This document shows, piece after piece, positions 35,767 to 44,707 of a DNA stretch of 64,000 nucleotides. This DNA is from Pseudodesulfovibrio alkaliphilus (GTDB lineage: Bacteria; Desulfobacterota; Desulfovibrionia; Desulfovibrionales; Desulfovibrionaceae). Under the pieces are notes generated by a model. That model did not search any database. It saw nothing but the letters and a program-made list of their open reading frames with translations, and was not told the DNA's origin. Positions within the stretch are counted from its first letter, which is position 1. Every line of letters starts with the position of its first letter. The stretch spans positions 620,001 to 684,000 of the forward strand of contig NZ_WODC01000001.1 in the NCBI RefSeq assembly GCF_009729555.1. Direction: 5' to 3'. The position numbers and the translations under genes were made by a program.

Positions 35767-37518
35767 TTAGATGCTGGCCGTGATGTCCGGGAACACCAGG
35801 TAGAACATGATGTAGGCCATCAGCAGCGTCAGGCACAGGTTGAAGCCCTGGCCGCATGCGTACAGGATCAGCGGCTTGCCGCCCTTGAAGTAGGGGCGCA
35901 GCTCGCGGAAGTTGGTGGCCAGTCCGATGGCGGCAAAGGACAGGCAGAAGAACCAGCCGCGCAGCGGGCCGGAGAAGCCGCGCAGCACGCCCTGGTCAAC
36001 CATGGTGAAGCCCACATCCGAACCCATCACGCTGTAAACCATCGAAAAGACGATGGATGCGGTCAAAAAGCCCAGCACGAACTTGGGGAAGCGGTGCCAG
36101 ATTTCCATGGCGCTGACGCGCTGGCCCTCGACGCACTCGACCTTGGTGCACCAATACACGGCCACACCGAAGGCAGTCATGCCGATGAGCACGTTCTGGA
36201 TCATCTTGATGGTAGCGGCCACATACAAAGCTTTCTCGGAGAGGAAGGCTCCGGCAGCGGCCACCGCGCCGGTTGCGTCGATGGTGCCGCCCATCCAGGC
36301 GCCGCCCAGAATGTAGGGCATGCCGGTGGCCTTGATGATGATGGGCATGACCACCATCATGATGGCGGTGAAGACCAGGGACAGGCCGATGGCCAGGGTC
36401 AGCTCCTCCTTCTTGGCCTTGCAGGCTGCGGCTGTGGCGATGGCCGCCGAAGTGCCGCACACGGACATGTCGGCGGAGATGACCATGTTCAGGGTCTTGG
36501 ATTTGATCTTGAGCACCTTCTGGCCGAAGATGAAGGTGGTGATGAGCACCACCGGGGTGACCACCCAGGCCACAAAGATGCCGGGGATGCCGATGGCCAC
36601 GATCTTGTTGAAGAGCACCTCGGCGCCAAGCAGCACCAGACCGGCCTTGATGAAGAACTCGACCTGCAAAGCCTTCTTGGCCCAGTTGGGCGTGCCCACG
36701 GTGTTGGAGATGATCATGCCAAGGGCGATGGCCCAGGCAGCGTCGCCGATGCCGTAGTAGGCCATGGTCTTCTGCCCCGCCAGCACATAGGCGATGAACG
36801 CAATGCCGAAAACGAAGCCGAACCCCTTGAAGAAGGCAGCGCCCGAGCCGTCGATAAACTGCATGCCCACGGCGAAGACCGCGCCAAAGACCACCAGGAG
36901 CAGAAGCAGGCCGGGGATCAGGTTGTACGGCTTGTTTGTGGTCTTGCCCTTGGCCGAGGAGGCCTTGGTCCGCAGCTTGAGCCACTCCTCAATCTGGGAC
37001 GAAGCCTTGGCGTTGAGGGCCGCGTCCTTGAATCCGGCCTGCCCGGCAGCGGCCTGGGCGGCCAGGGCCGTGGTCTTGGCCTGCACGGCCGCTGCAGCCG
37101 CGGCCTCGTACGCAGGCATGGCCGCGGCGTTCATGGCGTCGGCCTGCTCTTTGGAAAGGATCAGGGAATCCAAAGGATTGCTGGACCACTTCTTGGGTTT
37201 TGCCAGATAGGCCGAGATGCTCTTTGCCAGAGCGCCGTCCCTGGCCTTGATCCGCTCCTTGGCCGTCTGGGCCTCATACCAGGCCACGGTCTTGAAGGGC
37301 GCCTTGGCCGCTTCGGCCTCCATGATGGCGTTGGCCTCGGCGAATTTATCCCGCATCCCGGCCGGTTCGTTATTGAAATAGATGACGGAACCGATGATCA
37401 GGATCAAAAAGCCCAGCCAGATGGCCCAGTAATCCTCTTTCTTCCAGAGGTCGGACCACGAGCTGGTAGCCTTGTCCACCACCACATCGTCTCTTTCTTG
37501 CGCAACATTCTCTGCCAT
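35767..37518 (-). CDS. YeiH-family (putative sulfate exporter) transporter with N-terminal extension
   Basis: A 583-residue inner-membrane protein. The C-terminal ~350 residues match the YeiH/Cons_hypoth698 family (about ten TMs; landmarks KAGLVLLGAEVLFNKI, SADMSVCGTSAAIATAAACKAK and AWMGGTIDATGAVAAAG). YeiH proteins are annotated as putative sulfate exporters without firm proof. The N-terminal ~230 residues add one TM (35-48) and a long Ala/Lys-rich helical soluble region (about 55-190), making it much longer than the ~350-residue family norm. ATG 37518 has GAGGAG. Divergent to bacterioferritin. Confidence 0.82.
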   Translation of the reverse strand: MAENVAQERDDVVVDKATSSWSDLWKKEDYWAIWLGFLILIIGSVIYFNNEPAGMRDKFAEANAIMEAEAAKAPFKTVAWYEAQTAKERIKARDGALAKSISAYLAKPKKWSSNPLDSLILSKEQADAMNAAAMPAYEAAAAAAVQAKTTALAAQAAAGQAGFKDAALNAKASSQIEEWLKLRTKASSAKGKTTNKPYNLIPGLLLLLVVFGAVFAVGMQFIDGSGAAFFKGFGFVFGIAFIAYVLAGQKTMAYYGIGDAAWAIALGMIISNTVGTPNWAKKALQVEFFIKAGLVLLGAEVLFNKIVAIGIPGIFVAWVVTPVVLITTFIFGQKVLKIKSKTLNMVISADMSVCGTSAAIATAAACKAKKEELTLAIGLSLVFTAIMMVVMPIIIKATGMPYILGGAWMGGTIDATGAVAAAGAFLSEKALYVAATIKMIQNVLIGMTAFGVAVYWCTKVECVEGQRVSAMEIWHRFPKFVLGFLTASIVFSMVYSVMGSDVGFTMVDQGVLRGFSGPLRGWFFCLSFAAIGLATNFRELRPYFKGGKPLILYACGQGFNLCLTLLMAYIMFYLVFPDITASI

Positions 37519-37843
37519 AGCCGTTCTCCTCAAAGTGATTTTTTCGCCGAAGGCCGCCTGCCCGCAGGCACGGTCCGCCGCCGACATGCCGCCTTGAGCA
37601 AATGCCGGGCCACTTTGGCTGCGACCATGCACCTGCCCGAAATCACAGGAAGATGTCACAAGCAGCACCTCACGGACCGTAAAGCTCCCTTTGCACCGCC
37701 CCCCCCGCAGACCGACATCCCGGCTTTGCACCCGGCCGCGTGGCGTGGCGGAGGCGGCGGCACATTGCGCCCCTGGCCCCGACCATGGTATCGGTGGTCC
37801 CAGAGCATCCCCAAACCATAATCGACAACCAAGGACGGGAATC
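37519..37843. other. Divergent intergenic region, 325 bp
   Basis: Lies between the YeiH-type gene and bacterioferritin. It contains a run of eight C and GC-rich inverted repeats but no clear Fur box, promoter or gene that I can support. Confidence 0.5.
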
Positions 37844-38377
37844 ATGACCAAAGACAAGGAAACCAGACGCGGAAAGGTGATCGAGGTACTGAACAAGGCC
37901 AGGGCCATGGAGCTGACCGCCATCTCGCAGTACATGAACCAGCACTATGGCCTGGACGCCATGGACTACGGCGATCTGGCCAAGAATCTGAAGCTCATCG
38001 CCATCGACGAGATGCGTCATGCCGAGATGCTCGCCGAGCGGGTCAAGGAGCTGGGCGGCGAGCCGGTGAGCGAAGCGGACGCCAAGACGGTCCGCAATCA
38101 GGCGGTCCAGGAAATCTTCGGATTCTCCGCCGACCTGGAAGATGTGACCATCGACGTATACAACCAGTTCCTGCTGACCTGTAGGGAAAACGGCGACAGC
38201 ATCAGCGTCAAGCTCTTCGAGACCCTCATTGAAGAGGAGCAGGAGCACTTCAACTACTTCGACGGCGTCAGCGAGCACATCACCAAGCTGGGAGACAACT
38301 TCCTGGCCCGCATCGCCGGCACCCCCGCCTCCACCGGCCTTCAGCCCCAGGGCTTCGCCGTGGCCAAGGACGCATAG
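37844..38377 (+). CDS. bfr: Bacterioferritin
   Basis: A 177-residue four-helix ferritin-like protein for iron storage. Ferroxidase ligands are visible: Glu23 (AMELTAISQY), Glu56 and His59 (DEMRHAE), and a later E/E-H pair in ETLIEEEQEHF. Met57, between Glu56 and His59, is at the position of the heme-ligating Met in bacterioferritins. Desulfovibrio bacterioferritins are known to bind an iron-coproporphyrin. ATG 37844 follows AAGGACGG. It is monocistronic, with a strong terminator after it. Confidence 0.93.
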   Translation: MTKDKETRRGKVIEVLNKARAMELTAISQYMNQHYGLDAMDYGDLAKNLKLIAIDEMRHAEMLAERVKELGGEPVSEADAKTVRNQAVQEIFGFSADLEDVTIDVYNQFLLTCRENGDSISVKLFETLIEEEQEHFNYFDGVSEHITKLGDNFLARIAGTPASTGLQPQGFAVAKDA

Positions 38378-38403
38378 CCTTCCCTGCCGACACGCCAAAA
38401 AAG

Positions 38404-38435
38404 CAAAAGGCCCTTCGTGCGCGAAGGGCCTTTTG
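38404..38435. terminator. Bidirectional rho-independent terminator
   Basis: Perfect 14-bp arms CAAAAGGCCCTTCG and complement with a TGCG loop; both strands end in T4. Separates bfr from convergent glnA. Confidence 0.88.
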
Positions 38436-38457
38436 TCATGCAATGGCGCGGATAGAA

Positions 38458-39801
38458 TCAGAGAATGGGAAGGTATTTGTCCAGTTCATACTCTGTGACC
38501 TGGGTGCGGTATTCGTCCCATTCGGCCAGCTTGTTCTCCACCAGAGCGGTATGCAGGTGCTCGCCGAGCACCTCCTTCATGAAGGCGGATTTACGCAGAA
38601 CCGTGGCGGCCTCGTACAGGGAGCCTGGCAGGGCCTTGATTTTGTTACGCTTGAGGGTCCGGTCGTTCATGGCGAAGATGTCCTCCTCCACCGGATCGGG
38701 CAGCACATAATTCTCCTCGATGCCCTTGAGGCCCGAGGCGAGCTGCACGGCAAAGCAGAGATAGGGATTTGCCGCCGGGTCCGGGCAGCGCAGCTCCATG
38801 CGGGTGGCCGCCTCCTTGCCCGGTTTGTACATGGGCACCCTGACCAGGGCGGAGCGGTTGCGCCTGGCCCAGGCGATGTAGACCGGGGCCTCGTAGCCGG
38901 GAACCAGCCGCTTGTAGGAGTTGACCCACTGGTTGGTCACGGCCACGAACTCGGGCGCGTGCTTGAGGATGCCTGCGATGTAGGACTTGCCCTCGGGCGA
39001 GAGATTGTACTCGTCGCTTGCGTCGTAGAAGACGTTGCGACCGTTCTTGAACAGGGACTGGTGGACATGCATGCCCGAACCGTTTTCGCCGAAGATGGGC
39101 TTGGGCATGAAGGTGGCGTAGCAGCCGTGTTTGCGGGCGGTCTCCTTGACCACCACCCGATAGGTCATGGCCGTGTCCGCCATGATCATCCCGTCCTGGT
39201 AGCGCAGATCGATCTCGTGCTGGGACGGAGCCACCTCGTGATGGGAATACTCCACCTGAATGCCCATGGCCCCCAGGGCGAAGATGATGTCGCGGCGGAT
39301 GTTGTTGCCCAGATCCAGGGGCGGGGCGTCGAAGTAGCCGCCCGAGTCCAGCACCTGGGTGTCCTGATCATCGGCAAAGAGGAAGAATTCAAGTTCCGGG
39401 CCGACGTAGAAGGTGTAGCCCTTTTCCGCCGCCATGCCCATGACCCGCTTGAGCACATAGCGGGAGTCGGCGGCAAAGGGCGAGCCGTCGGGATTGACCA
39501 CGTCGCAGAACATGCGCGCCACCGGGCGTTCCGCGGGCCGCCAGGAGCATATCTGGAAGGTGGTCGGATCGGGCATGGCAACCATGTCCGACTCATCGAT
39601 GCGGCAAAATCCGAGGATGGACGAACCGTCGAACCCCATGCCCTCCTCAAAGGACGCCTCAAGCTCGCTTGGCGTGAGCTGGAAGCTCTTCAGCGTGCCC
39701 AGGATGTCCACGAACCAATACTGGATGAAGCTCACGTCATAATCGCTGACCGCCTTCATCACGTCGTCCGCGTTCTTGCAGTTGAATACCGGGATGCTCA
39801 T
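38458..39801 (-). CDS. glnA: Glutamine synthetase, type I (alpha-like)
   Basis: A 447-residue type I glutamine synthetase that makes glutamine from glutamate, ammonia and ATP. The GSI landmarks are present: FDGSSILGF, PELEFFLF, the NEN-like GENGSGMHVHQS and VPMYKPGKEAATRMELRCPDP. The region equivalent to the adenylylation loop (EEDIFAMNDRTLKRNKIKALP) lacks the Tyr found in GSI-beta, so it is probably not adenylylated, like Gram-positive/archaeal GSI-alpha. ATG 39801 has GGAGGAAAG. No sigma-54 promoter was found upstream. Confidence 0.96.
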   Translation of the reverse strand: MSIPVFNCKNADDVMKAVSDYDVSFIQYWFVDILGTLKSFQLTPSELEASFEEGMGFDGSSILGFCRIDESDMVAMPDPTTFQICSWRPAERPVARMFCDVVNPDGSPFAADSRYVLKRVMGMAAEKGYTFYVGPELEFFLFADDQDTQVLDSGGYFDAPPLDLGNNIRRDIIFALGAMGIQVEYSHHEVAPSQHEIDLRYQDGMIMADTAMTYRVVVKETARKHGCYATFMPKPIFGENGSGMHVHQSLFKNGRNVFYDASDEYNLSPEGKSYIAGILKHAPEFVAVTNQWVNSYKRLVPGYEAPVYIAWARRNRSALVRVPMYKPGKEAATRMELRCPDPAANPYLCFAVQLASGLKGIEENYVLPDPVEEDIFAMNDRTLKRNKIKALPGSLYEAATVLRKSAFMKEVLGEHLHTALVENKLAEWDEYRTQVTEYELDKYLPIL

Positions 39802-40058
39802 ACCTTTCCTCCGTCTGGGGTTTCCGGCAGCGGGCCGGTTCTGCCGCCTGGGGCCGGGGCCGGAATTCAGCCCGATGCTACTCGGCGTAAAAGGCGAGGC
39901 GGCGCCATGGGTCCGTGTTACCCGCTTACCTGGGGCGTGATCAACACAAATGTCCAGATACTTGATGCCCGTCCGCCCGTCAGACGGATGCGGTCCCGGT
40001 CCGGCGGTCCAGGCGGCGGAGCCCGTGCCTCCTGGCCCCGCCCAGGGCGGCGGCGAAC

Positions 40059-40481
40059 CTACTTGACCACCAGTACGGGGCAGTGGGCGATATTGAGTAC
40101 CTTGTGAGTGACCGAGCCGAGGATGAGTCCTTCAAGGTTGGACTTGCCCTTGGAGCCCATGACCACGAGGTCGCACTTCTCCACCTCGGCCACGTTGGCG
40201 ATGACATCGGCGACACCGCCTCCGACGACCAGATCGATGTAGTCGATCCTGGCGTTGTCCAGCCTGCCGCGATAATGGGCCATGACCACCTCGGCGTTTT
40301 TGGTCAGGTACTCCAGGAGTTCGTCGGCATTGGGCTGGCCCAGGCCGGTGGGCACGGTCTTGCGCACATGCAGGAGCACGACGGACGCGTTGAAGCTGGC
40401 GGCCATGTCCATGGCCATGTCCGCGGCAGCGTCAGAAAAACGCGAGCCGTCCACGGGCAGCAGGATGCGGGTGATGTTCAT
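40059..40481 (-). CDS. Universal stress protein (UspA family)
   Basis: A 140-residue single-domain USP with an N-terminal ITRILLPVDGSRFSD and the ATP-binding motif G-x2-G-x9-GS (GSKGKSNLEGLILGSV) near residues 112-126. USPs bind ATP and modulate stress survival. Its start ATG overlaps the stop of the upstream sugar transferase by 4 bp, suggesting co-expression with the glycan genes. Confidence 0.92.
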   Translation of the reverse strand: MNITRILLPVDGSRFSDAAADMAMDMAASFNASVVLLHVRKTVPTGLGQPNADELLEYLTKNAEVVMAHYRGRLDNARIDYIDLVVGGGVADVIANVAEVEKCDLVVMGSKGKSNLEGLILGSVTHKVLNIAHCPVLVVK

Positions 40482-41098
40482 CGGTGTCCCTCCTTGTCTT
40501 CGGGCTTGTCGGCGTTGCCCATGAATTCCTCCGTAGTGGCGTGGCCCGGCTGGCAGACCCCATCGGCCCTGAAGACCGATCCCAGCGTCATCCAGAGGAT
40601 TTTCAGGTCCAGTGCCAGGGAACGGTTGTCCACATACCACACATCGTACTCCAATTTCTCTTCCCAGGAAATGGCATTGCGCCCGTTGACCTGGGCCCAG
40701 CCGGTGATGCCGGGCCGCACCTCGTGGCGACGCGCCTGCCGCGGCGAATAGCGGTCGAGATAAGCCATGAGCAGCGGCCTGGGTCCCACCAGGGACATGT
40801 CGCCGCGCAGGACGTTGATCAACTCGGGCAGCTCGTCCAGCGAGGTGGCCCGCAGAAAACGGCCAAACCGGGTCAGCCGCTCGCAGTCGGGCAGCGGCTT
40901 GCCGTCGCGCCCCTCGGCATGGCGCATGGTGCGGAATTTGATGATGGTGAAGGGGCTGCCGTGCAGGCCGGGCCGGACCTGGCGGAAGAATACCGGGGAC
41001 CCCAGAGCGAGACGAACGACCAAGGCCAGGACGGCCAGCACCGGCCAGAGGAGGAGCAGGGCCGCGCCTGCCGCGACCAGATCGAAAAGCCTCTTCAT
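40478..41098 (-). CDS. Bacterial sugar transferase (PglC-type monotopic)
   Basis: A 206-residue phosphoglycosyl transferase of the PglC/WcaJ C-terminal type. It has a re-entrant hydrophobic N-terminus (KRLFDLVAAGAALLLLWPVLA), the catalytic SLDELPELINVLRGDMSLVGPRP block with the Asp-Glu dyad, and the substrate region GWAQVNGRN. It attaches the first sugar phosphate to undecaprenyl phosphate in glycan biosynthesis. Overlaps the GT4 gene by 4 bp. Confidence 0.9.
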   Translation of the reverse strand: MKRLFDLVAAGAALLLLWPVLAVLALVVRLALGSPVFFRQVRPGLHGSPFTIIKFRTMRHAEGRDGKPLPDCERLTRFGRFLRATSLDELPELINVLRGDMSLVGPRPLLMAYLDRYSPRQARRHEVRPGITGWAQVNGRNAISWEEKLEYDVWYVDNRSLALDLKILWMTLGSVFRADGVCQPGHATTEEFMGNADKPEDKEGHR

Positions 41099-42279
41099 GC
41101 CTCGGCCCCGGCTCCGGCCTCGCGACCGGGTTCCGCTCCCGGCCCGCCAGGGAGCAGGCCCATGAAAGCCAGGATGGCGTCGTTGACCCGGTTGACGTCA
41201 AAACGCGCTTCGGCCCTGGCCCGGCTGGCGGCGCCCAGGGTCCGGGCCAGGGCAGGATCGAGGATGAACCGCTCCATGGCTTGGGTCAGGGATTCTACGT
41301 CCCTGGGCGGCACAAGAAATCCGTTTAGGCCTGGCTCAACGGTCTCCCGGCAGCCCGGCGCATCGGTGGTGACAACAGCCCGGCCCATGCTCATGGCCTC
41401 AAGAATGGAGCGGGGCACGCCCTCGCGGTAGTGGCTGGGCAGCACGTACACGGATGCCCCGGCCAGGAGCGGGCGCACGTCGTCCACCGGGTCCAGCACT
41501 TCCAGGGCTCCGTCGCGCCGCCAGGCAGCGATCTCGTCCGGGGTGACGGCATCGCCCCCGCTCTCAAGAGGCCCGGCCAGCCGGAACACGGCTCCGGGAT
41601 GTCGCGCCTTGAGCCGGGCGGCCGCCTCGGCGAACAAACCGACGCCCTTGGATTTGAGGAGCCTGGAGAGACACAGAAACACCGTCTCCTGGGGCAATGG
41701 GGCCACGGCATAATGGTCCAGATCCACGCCCGAGCCGCCCACCACCGTGGTGGCCACCCGCTCCGGCACGACCCCGAGCCTTTGAAAAAAATTCTCATCA
41801 TCTGGATTCTGGAAGATGATCCCGTCGCAGGCGTTGATGCCCGAGCGGTACATGCCCTTGGCCACGTTGAAGAGAATGCGCCGCCTGAGCCCGGCCGGCT
41901 CCTCGGTGAAGGCGTAGCCCAGGCCGGTGATCATGGCGTAGACGCGCTTTCTCTCTCCCACCCAGACCATGCGCGCCGCCAGGGAGCCGTAGACAACGGG
42001 CTTGAAGGTGTAGGAGAGGACCATGTCCGGCCGGATACGTTGAAGCGCCTGCTTGATATGGAGCAAGGCCCCGATGTCGGCCAGGGGATTCATGCCGCGG
42101 CGGGAAAGCGGGATACGGTGATAGTCCGCTCCCAGGGCCTCAAGCTGCGGCCCCACATCCGGGACATGGGCCGGAGCCAGCCCGTGGACCTCATGGCCCA
42201 AGGCCACCATCCGGGCCAGCAGAGGCCCGCGAAAATTGATCAGAGACGGCGCGTACCCGCCGATGACGGCTATCCTCAT
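41095..42279 (-). CDS. Glycosyltransferase family 4 (PglA/WbpH-like)
   Basis: A 394-residue GT-B glycosyltransferase. The N-terminal domain contains MRIAVIGGYAPSLINFRGPLLARMVALGHEV; the C-terminal donor-binding domain has LSRLLKSKGVGLFAEAA and the E-x7-E motif in REGVPRSILEAMSMGRAVV. It probably adds the second sugar to the lipid-linked product of the PglC-type enzyme downstream. The last 20 residues are low complexity Gly/Ala/Glu. Start ATG 42279. Confidence 0.9.
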   Translation of the reverse strand: MRIAVIGGYAPSLINFRGPLLARMVALGHEVHGLAPAHVPDVGPQLEALGADYHRIPLSRRGMNPLADIGALLHIKQALQRIRPDMVLSYTFKPVVYGSLAARMVWVGERKRVYAMITGLGYAFTEEPAGLRRRILFNVAKGMYRSGINACDGIIFQNPDDENFFQRLGVVPERVATTVVGGSGVDLDHYAVAPLPQETVFLCLSRLLKSKGVGLFAEAAARLKARHPGAVFRLAGPLESGGDAVTPDEIAAWRRDGALEVLDPVDDVRPLLAGASVYVLPSHYREGVPRSILEAMSMGRAVVTTDAPGCRETVEPGLNGFLVPPRDVESLTQAMERFILDPALARTLGAASRARAEARFDVNRVNDAILAFMGLLPGGPGAEPGREAGAGAEA

Positions 42280-42488
42280 TGCTCTCCCCGTTTTCAGCCC
42301 GGCCGCGCCCGACGGCGGCCGATCGTCACTCCCTATCAAAAGCGCGGGCCTTTGGAAACAGCGATGGCCCGGCACACTCCGCCGGAGACGCGGGCGTCGA
42401 CACAGCATTGGCAGTTGATTTTTATGACGGACACTCTATACATGCAACATAGAGGGATGCCAGTCCGGGTCAAACCAAGGAGCTGTGG

Positions 42489-42695
42489 ATGCCAGAATAC
42501 GTCTTGAACACCAACGCCCAGCGCACCGGAGAACGTGAGGTCCACGAGACAACATGCCAATTTGCCCCGCAGCCGAGGAACCGGATACCCCTGGGCTGGC
42601 ATCGGGACTGCTTTGACGCGGTGGCCGAAGCGAGGAGGGTCTTCGTCAACGTGGACGGCTGCAAATACTGCTGCAGGGCCTGCCATACACGGTAG
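42489..42695 (+). CDS. Small Cys/His-rich protein of unknown function
   Basis: A 68-residue protein with a Cys/His pattern suited to metal binding: H20 and C23 in HETTCQF, C41 in HRDCFDA, then CKYCCRACH at the C-terminus (58-66). ATG 42489 has CAAGGAG. A hairpin terminator follows. Zinc-finger-like regulators of this size exist, but I cannot name the family. Confidence 0.65.
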   Translation: MPEYVLNTNAQRTGEREVHETTCQFAPQPRNRIPLGWHRDCFDAVAEARRVFVNVDGCKYCCRACHTR

Positions 42696-42724
42696 ACCGG
42701 CGGGTTGCCTGGGCCCGGAACGAG

Positions 42725-42752
42725 CGGACCCGCCTCGCGGCGGGTCCGTTGT
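42725..42752 (+). terminator. Hairpin terminator
   Basis: Perfect 10-bp stem CGGACCCGCC/GGCGGGTCCG with a TCGC loop, followed by TTGTTA. Lies between the Cys-rich gene and convergent chemoreceptor. Confidence 0.7.
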
Positions 42753-42758
42753 TAGTGC

Positions 42759-44351
42759 TCAGTAGCGCTCGAATTCCGCTTCCCGCTCCCTGGCCGGGGC
42801 AGCGGGCAGGGCGCGGACCGGCATCCGGCCCTGGGCCGTGCGCCTCCTGGACGCCACGGCGTCCAGGCGGAAGAAGCTCATGATTTCGATGAGCTGCTCG
42901 GCCTGGGCAGCCAGCTCCTCGCTGGTGGAAGCCAGCTCTTCGGAGGCCGAGGCGTTCTGCTGGATGAGCCCGTCGAGCTGATGCAGGGCCTCGCTGATCT
43001 GTCGCGCCCCGGAGTCCATCTCCGCGCTGGCCGAGGCGATCTCGTCCACCAACTCGGCCGTCTGGTTGATGGCCGGAACGATTTCATCAAGGAGCGACCC
43101 GGCCTCCTCGGCAACGCGTACGCTCGAACCCGAAAGTTCGCCGATCTCGGCTGCGGCCGAACCGCTGCGCTCGGCCAGCTTGCGCACCTCGGCAGCCACC
43201 ACGGCAAACCCTTTGCCGTGCTCCCCGGCCCTGGCCGCCTCGATGGCCGCGTTGAGCGCCAGCAGGTTGGTCTGGCGGGCGATCTCCTCAATGATGGATA
43301 TTTTCTCGGCAATGTCGCGCATGGCCGTCACCGTGTCCCTGACAGCCTCGCCACCCCTGGCGGCCTTGTCCGCCGCCTGACCGGCGATCTCGCGGGTGCG
43401 CCGGGCGCCGTCGGTGTTGGCAGCGATGTTGGTGGCCATCTGCTCCATGCTGGAGGAGACCTCTTCCACATTGGCCGCCTGATGCGACGCGCCTTGGGCC
43501 AGGGCTTGGCTGGCCGAAGACACTTCCTCGCTGCCGGTGGTGACGTTCTCGGCCCCGTGGTTGACCTTATCAATAATTTCCGTAAGTGTGCCGTGCATTT
43601 CCTTGAGGGATCTGAACACGCCGGACTCGGTCTTCCGATCCGTGCGCAGATCCACGGTCAGGTCGCCCCGGGCGATGGTTCCCACATATCCGGCGATGAC
43701 ATCCGGCTCGCCCCCGAGTTGGGCCAGCAAACGGGAGATGATCAGTACGGCCAGCCCCAGCGAAATGAGTACTGCCAGGATGACGACGATGGCGGAAACC
43801 GTCCTGCTCAGTTCATAGTCGGCACGGTTTTCCCCGTACACCTCGGCGGCCACCTTGAGTTGCAGACTGATCAGTCTGCCGTATTCCACGGTAAGCGGGT
43901 CGATGACCTGATAGAGCCGCCTGTCCGCCAGCTCGCCCAGGGCACCCCTGTCCTGCCGGGCCAGAATGGATTCCAGTTCGGCCACCAGCGCATCGGCCGG
44001 AGCCATGCGGGCCTTGAGGGCGTCCACCAGCCGCGCCTCCTCTGCGGTCAGCCGGGTGGAGAGATAGGCCGAGAGTTGCCGATCGATCTCGCGCCGGGCC
44101 TCGCGCACGGCCTCGACGCCCTGGTTCCAGGGCAACATGCCCCCGCGCACCTTGTGGGTGATGTCCACGATATTCACGGCGTACATATCCGAAATGATCT
44201 TGAGCTGCTCAAGGGGCAGCACACGGTCCTCATAGACCTCGCGCAGCCCTTCCACCGCGTTGCCCGCGACGCGGGACTCGTAATAGGTCAGCGCCACCAG
44301 CGCAAACGCCATGACCCCCGCCATCAAATACAACCTCGTTCCGACTTTCAA
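42759..44351 (-). CDS. Methyl-accepting chemotaxis protein
   Basis: A 530-residue chemoreceptor: TM1 about 7-24, a periplasmic helical domain (about 25-185), TM2 about 190-210, HAMP, and a signalling domain with the hairpin tip [48 protein letters not shown]. The C-terminus ends EFERY, matching the CheR-tethering pentapeptide rule x-[HFYW]-x-x-[HFYW]. The start is set at TTG 44351 because AGGAGG lies 7 bases upstream and the MCP begins there; more upstream ATGs lack a ribosome binding site and add a charged, non-homologous segment. Confidence 0.9.
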   Translation of the reverse strand: MKVGTRLYLMAGVMAFALVALTYYESRVAGNAVEGLREVYEDRVLPLEQLKIISDMYAVNIVDITHKVRGGMLPWNQGVEAVREARREIDRQLSAYLSTRLTAEEARLVDALKARMAPADALVAELESILARQDRGALGELADRRLYQVIDPLTVEYGRLISLQLKVAAEVYGENRADYELSRTVSAIVVILAVLISLGLAVLIISRLLAQLGGEPDVIAGYVGTIARGDLTVDLRTDRKTESGVFRSLKEMHGTLTEIIDKVNHGAENVTTGSEEVSSASQALAQGASHQAANVEEVSSSMEQMATNIAANTDGARRTREIAGQAADKAARGGEAVRDTVTAMRDIAEKISIIEEIARQTNLLALNAAIEAARAGEHGKGFAVVAAEVRKLAERSGSAAAEIGELSGSSVRVAEEAGSLLDEIVPAINQTAELVDEIASASAEMDSGARQISEALHQLDGLIQQNASASEELASTSEELAAQAEQLIEIMSFFRLDAVASRRRTAQGRMPVRALPAAPAREREAEFERY

Positions 44352-44707
44352 GCGATTCCTCCTGCTCGACTTGCGTTGCGTCTCCGTCCTTCCCGATCGG
44401 GAGCGCCTCTGTGTTGACCGGCCGGATGCCGAAACCTGGCCGTCCCCCAGGTCTTCATCTGAATCCATTATAATCGGGAGGGCCCAGTCTTGACCAATAT
44501 CCGAATATTTACAAAAATACTTTGAAAATGCAAGGAGATCTGTTGCAATGACCGACAGGCGCACGGCACGATCTTCACCGGACCGCCGCCGATCCGTCAC
44601 ATGGCTCCTCCGGCCTGACCTCTGAGGGAACGTCCAAAGAGGTTGACAGCCGCCAGCGTTGGCGGTGAAGTAGCCGTCCGCATTTCGACCAACGAAGGAG
44701 TCACCCC
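44352..44707. other. Divergent intergenic region, 356 bp
   Basis: Contains the chemoreceptor leader with a TATAAT-type -10 on the minus strand (44467-44472), and a TTGACA (44643-44648) with a weak -10 for ilvD. AT-rich stretch 44490-44540. No gene is supported. Confidence 0.5.
44467..44472 (-). promoter_or_regulatory. Possible -10 box for the chemoreceptor
   Basis: Perfect TATAAT on the minus strand about 115 bp before the TTG start; TTGGTC lies 19 bp upstream as a poor -35. Confidence 0.35.
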
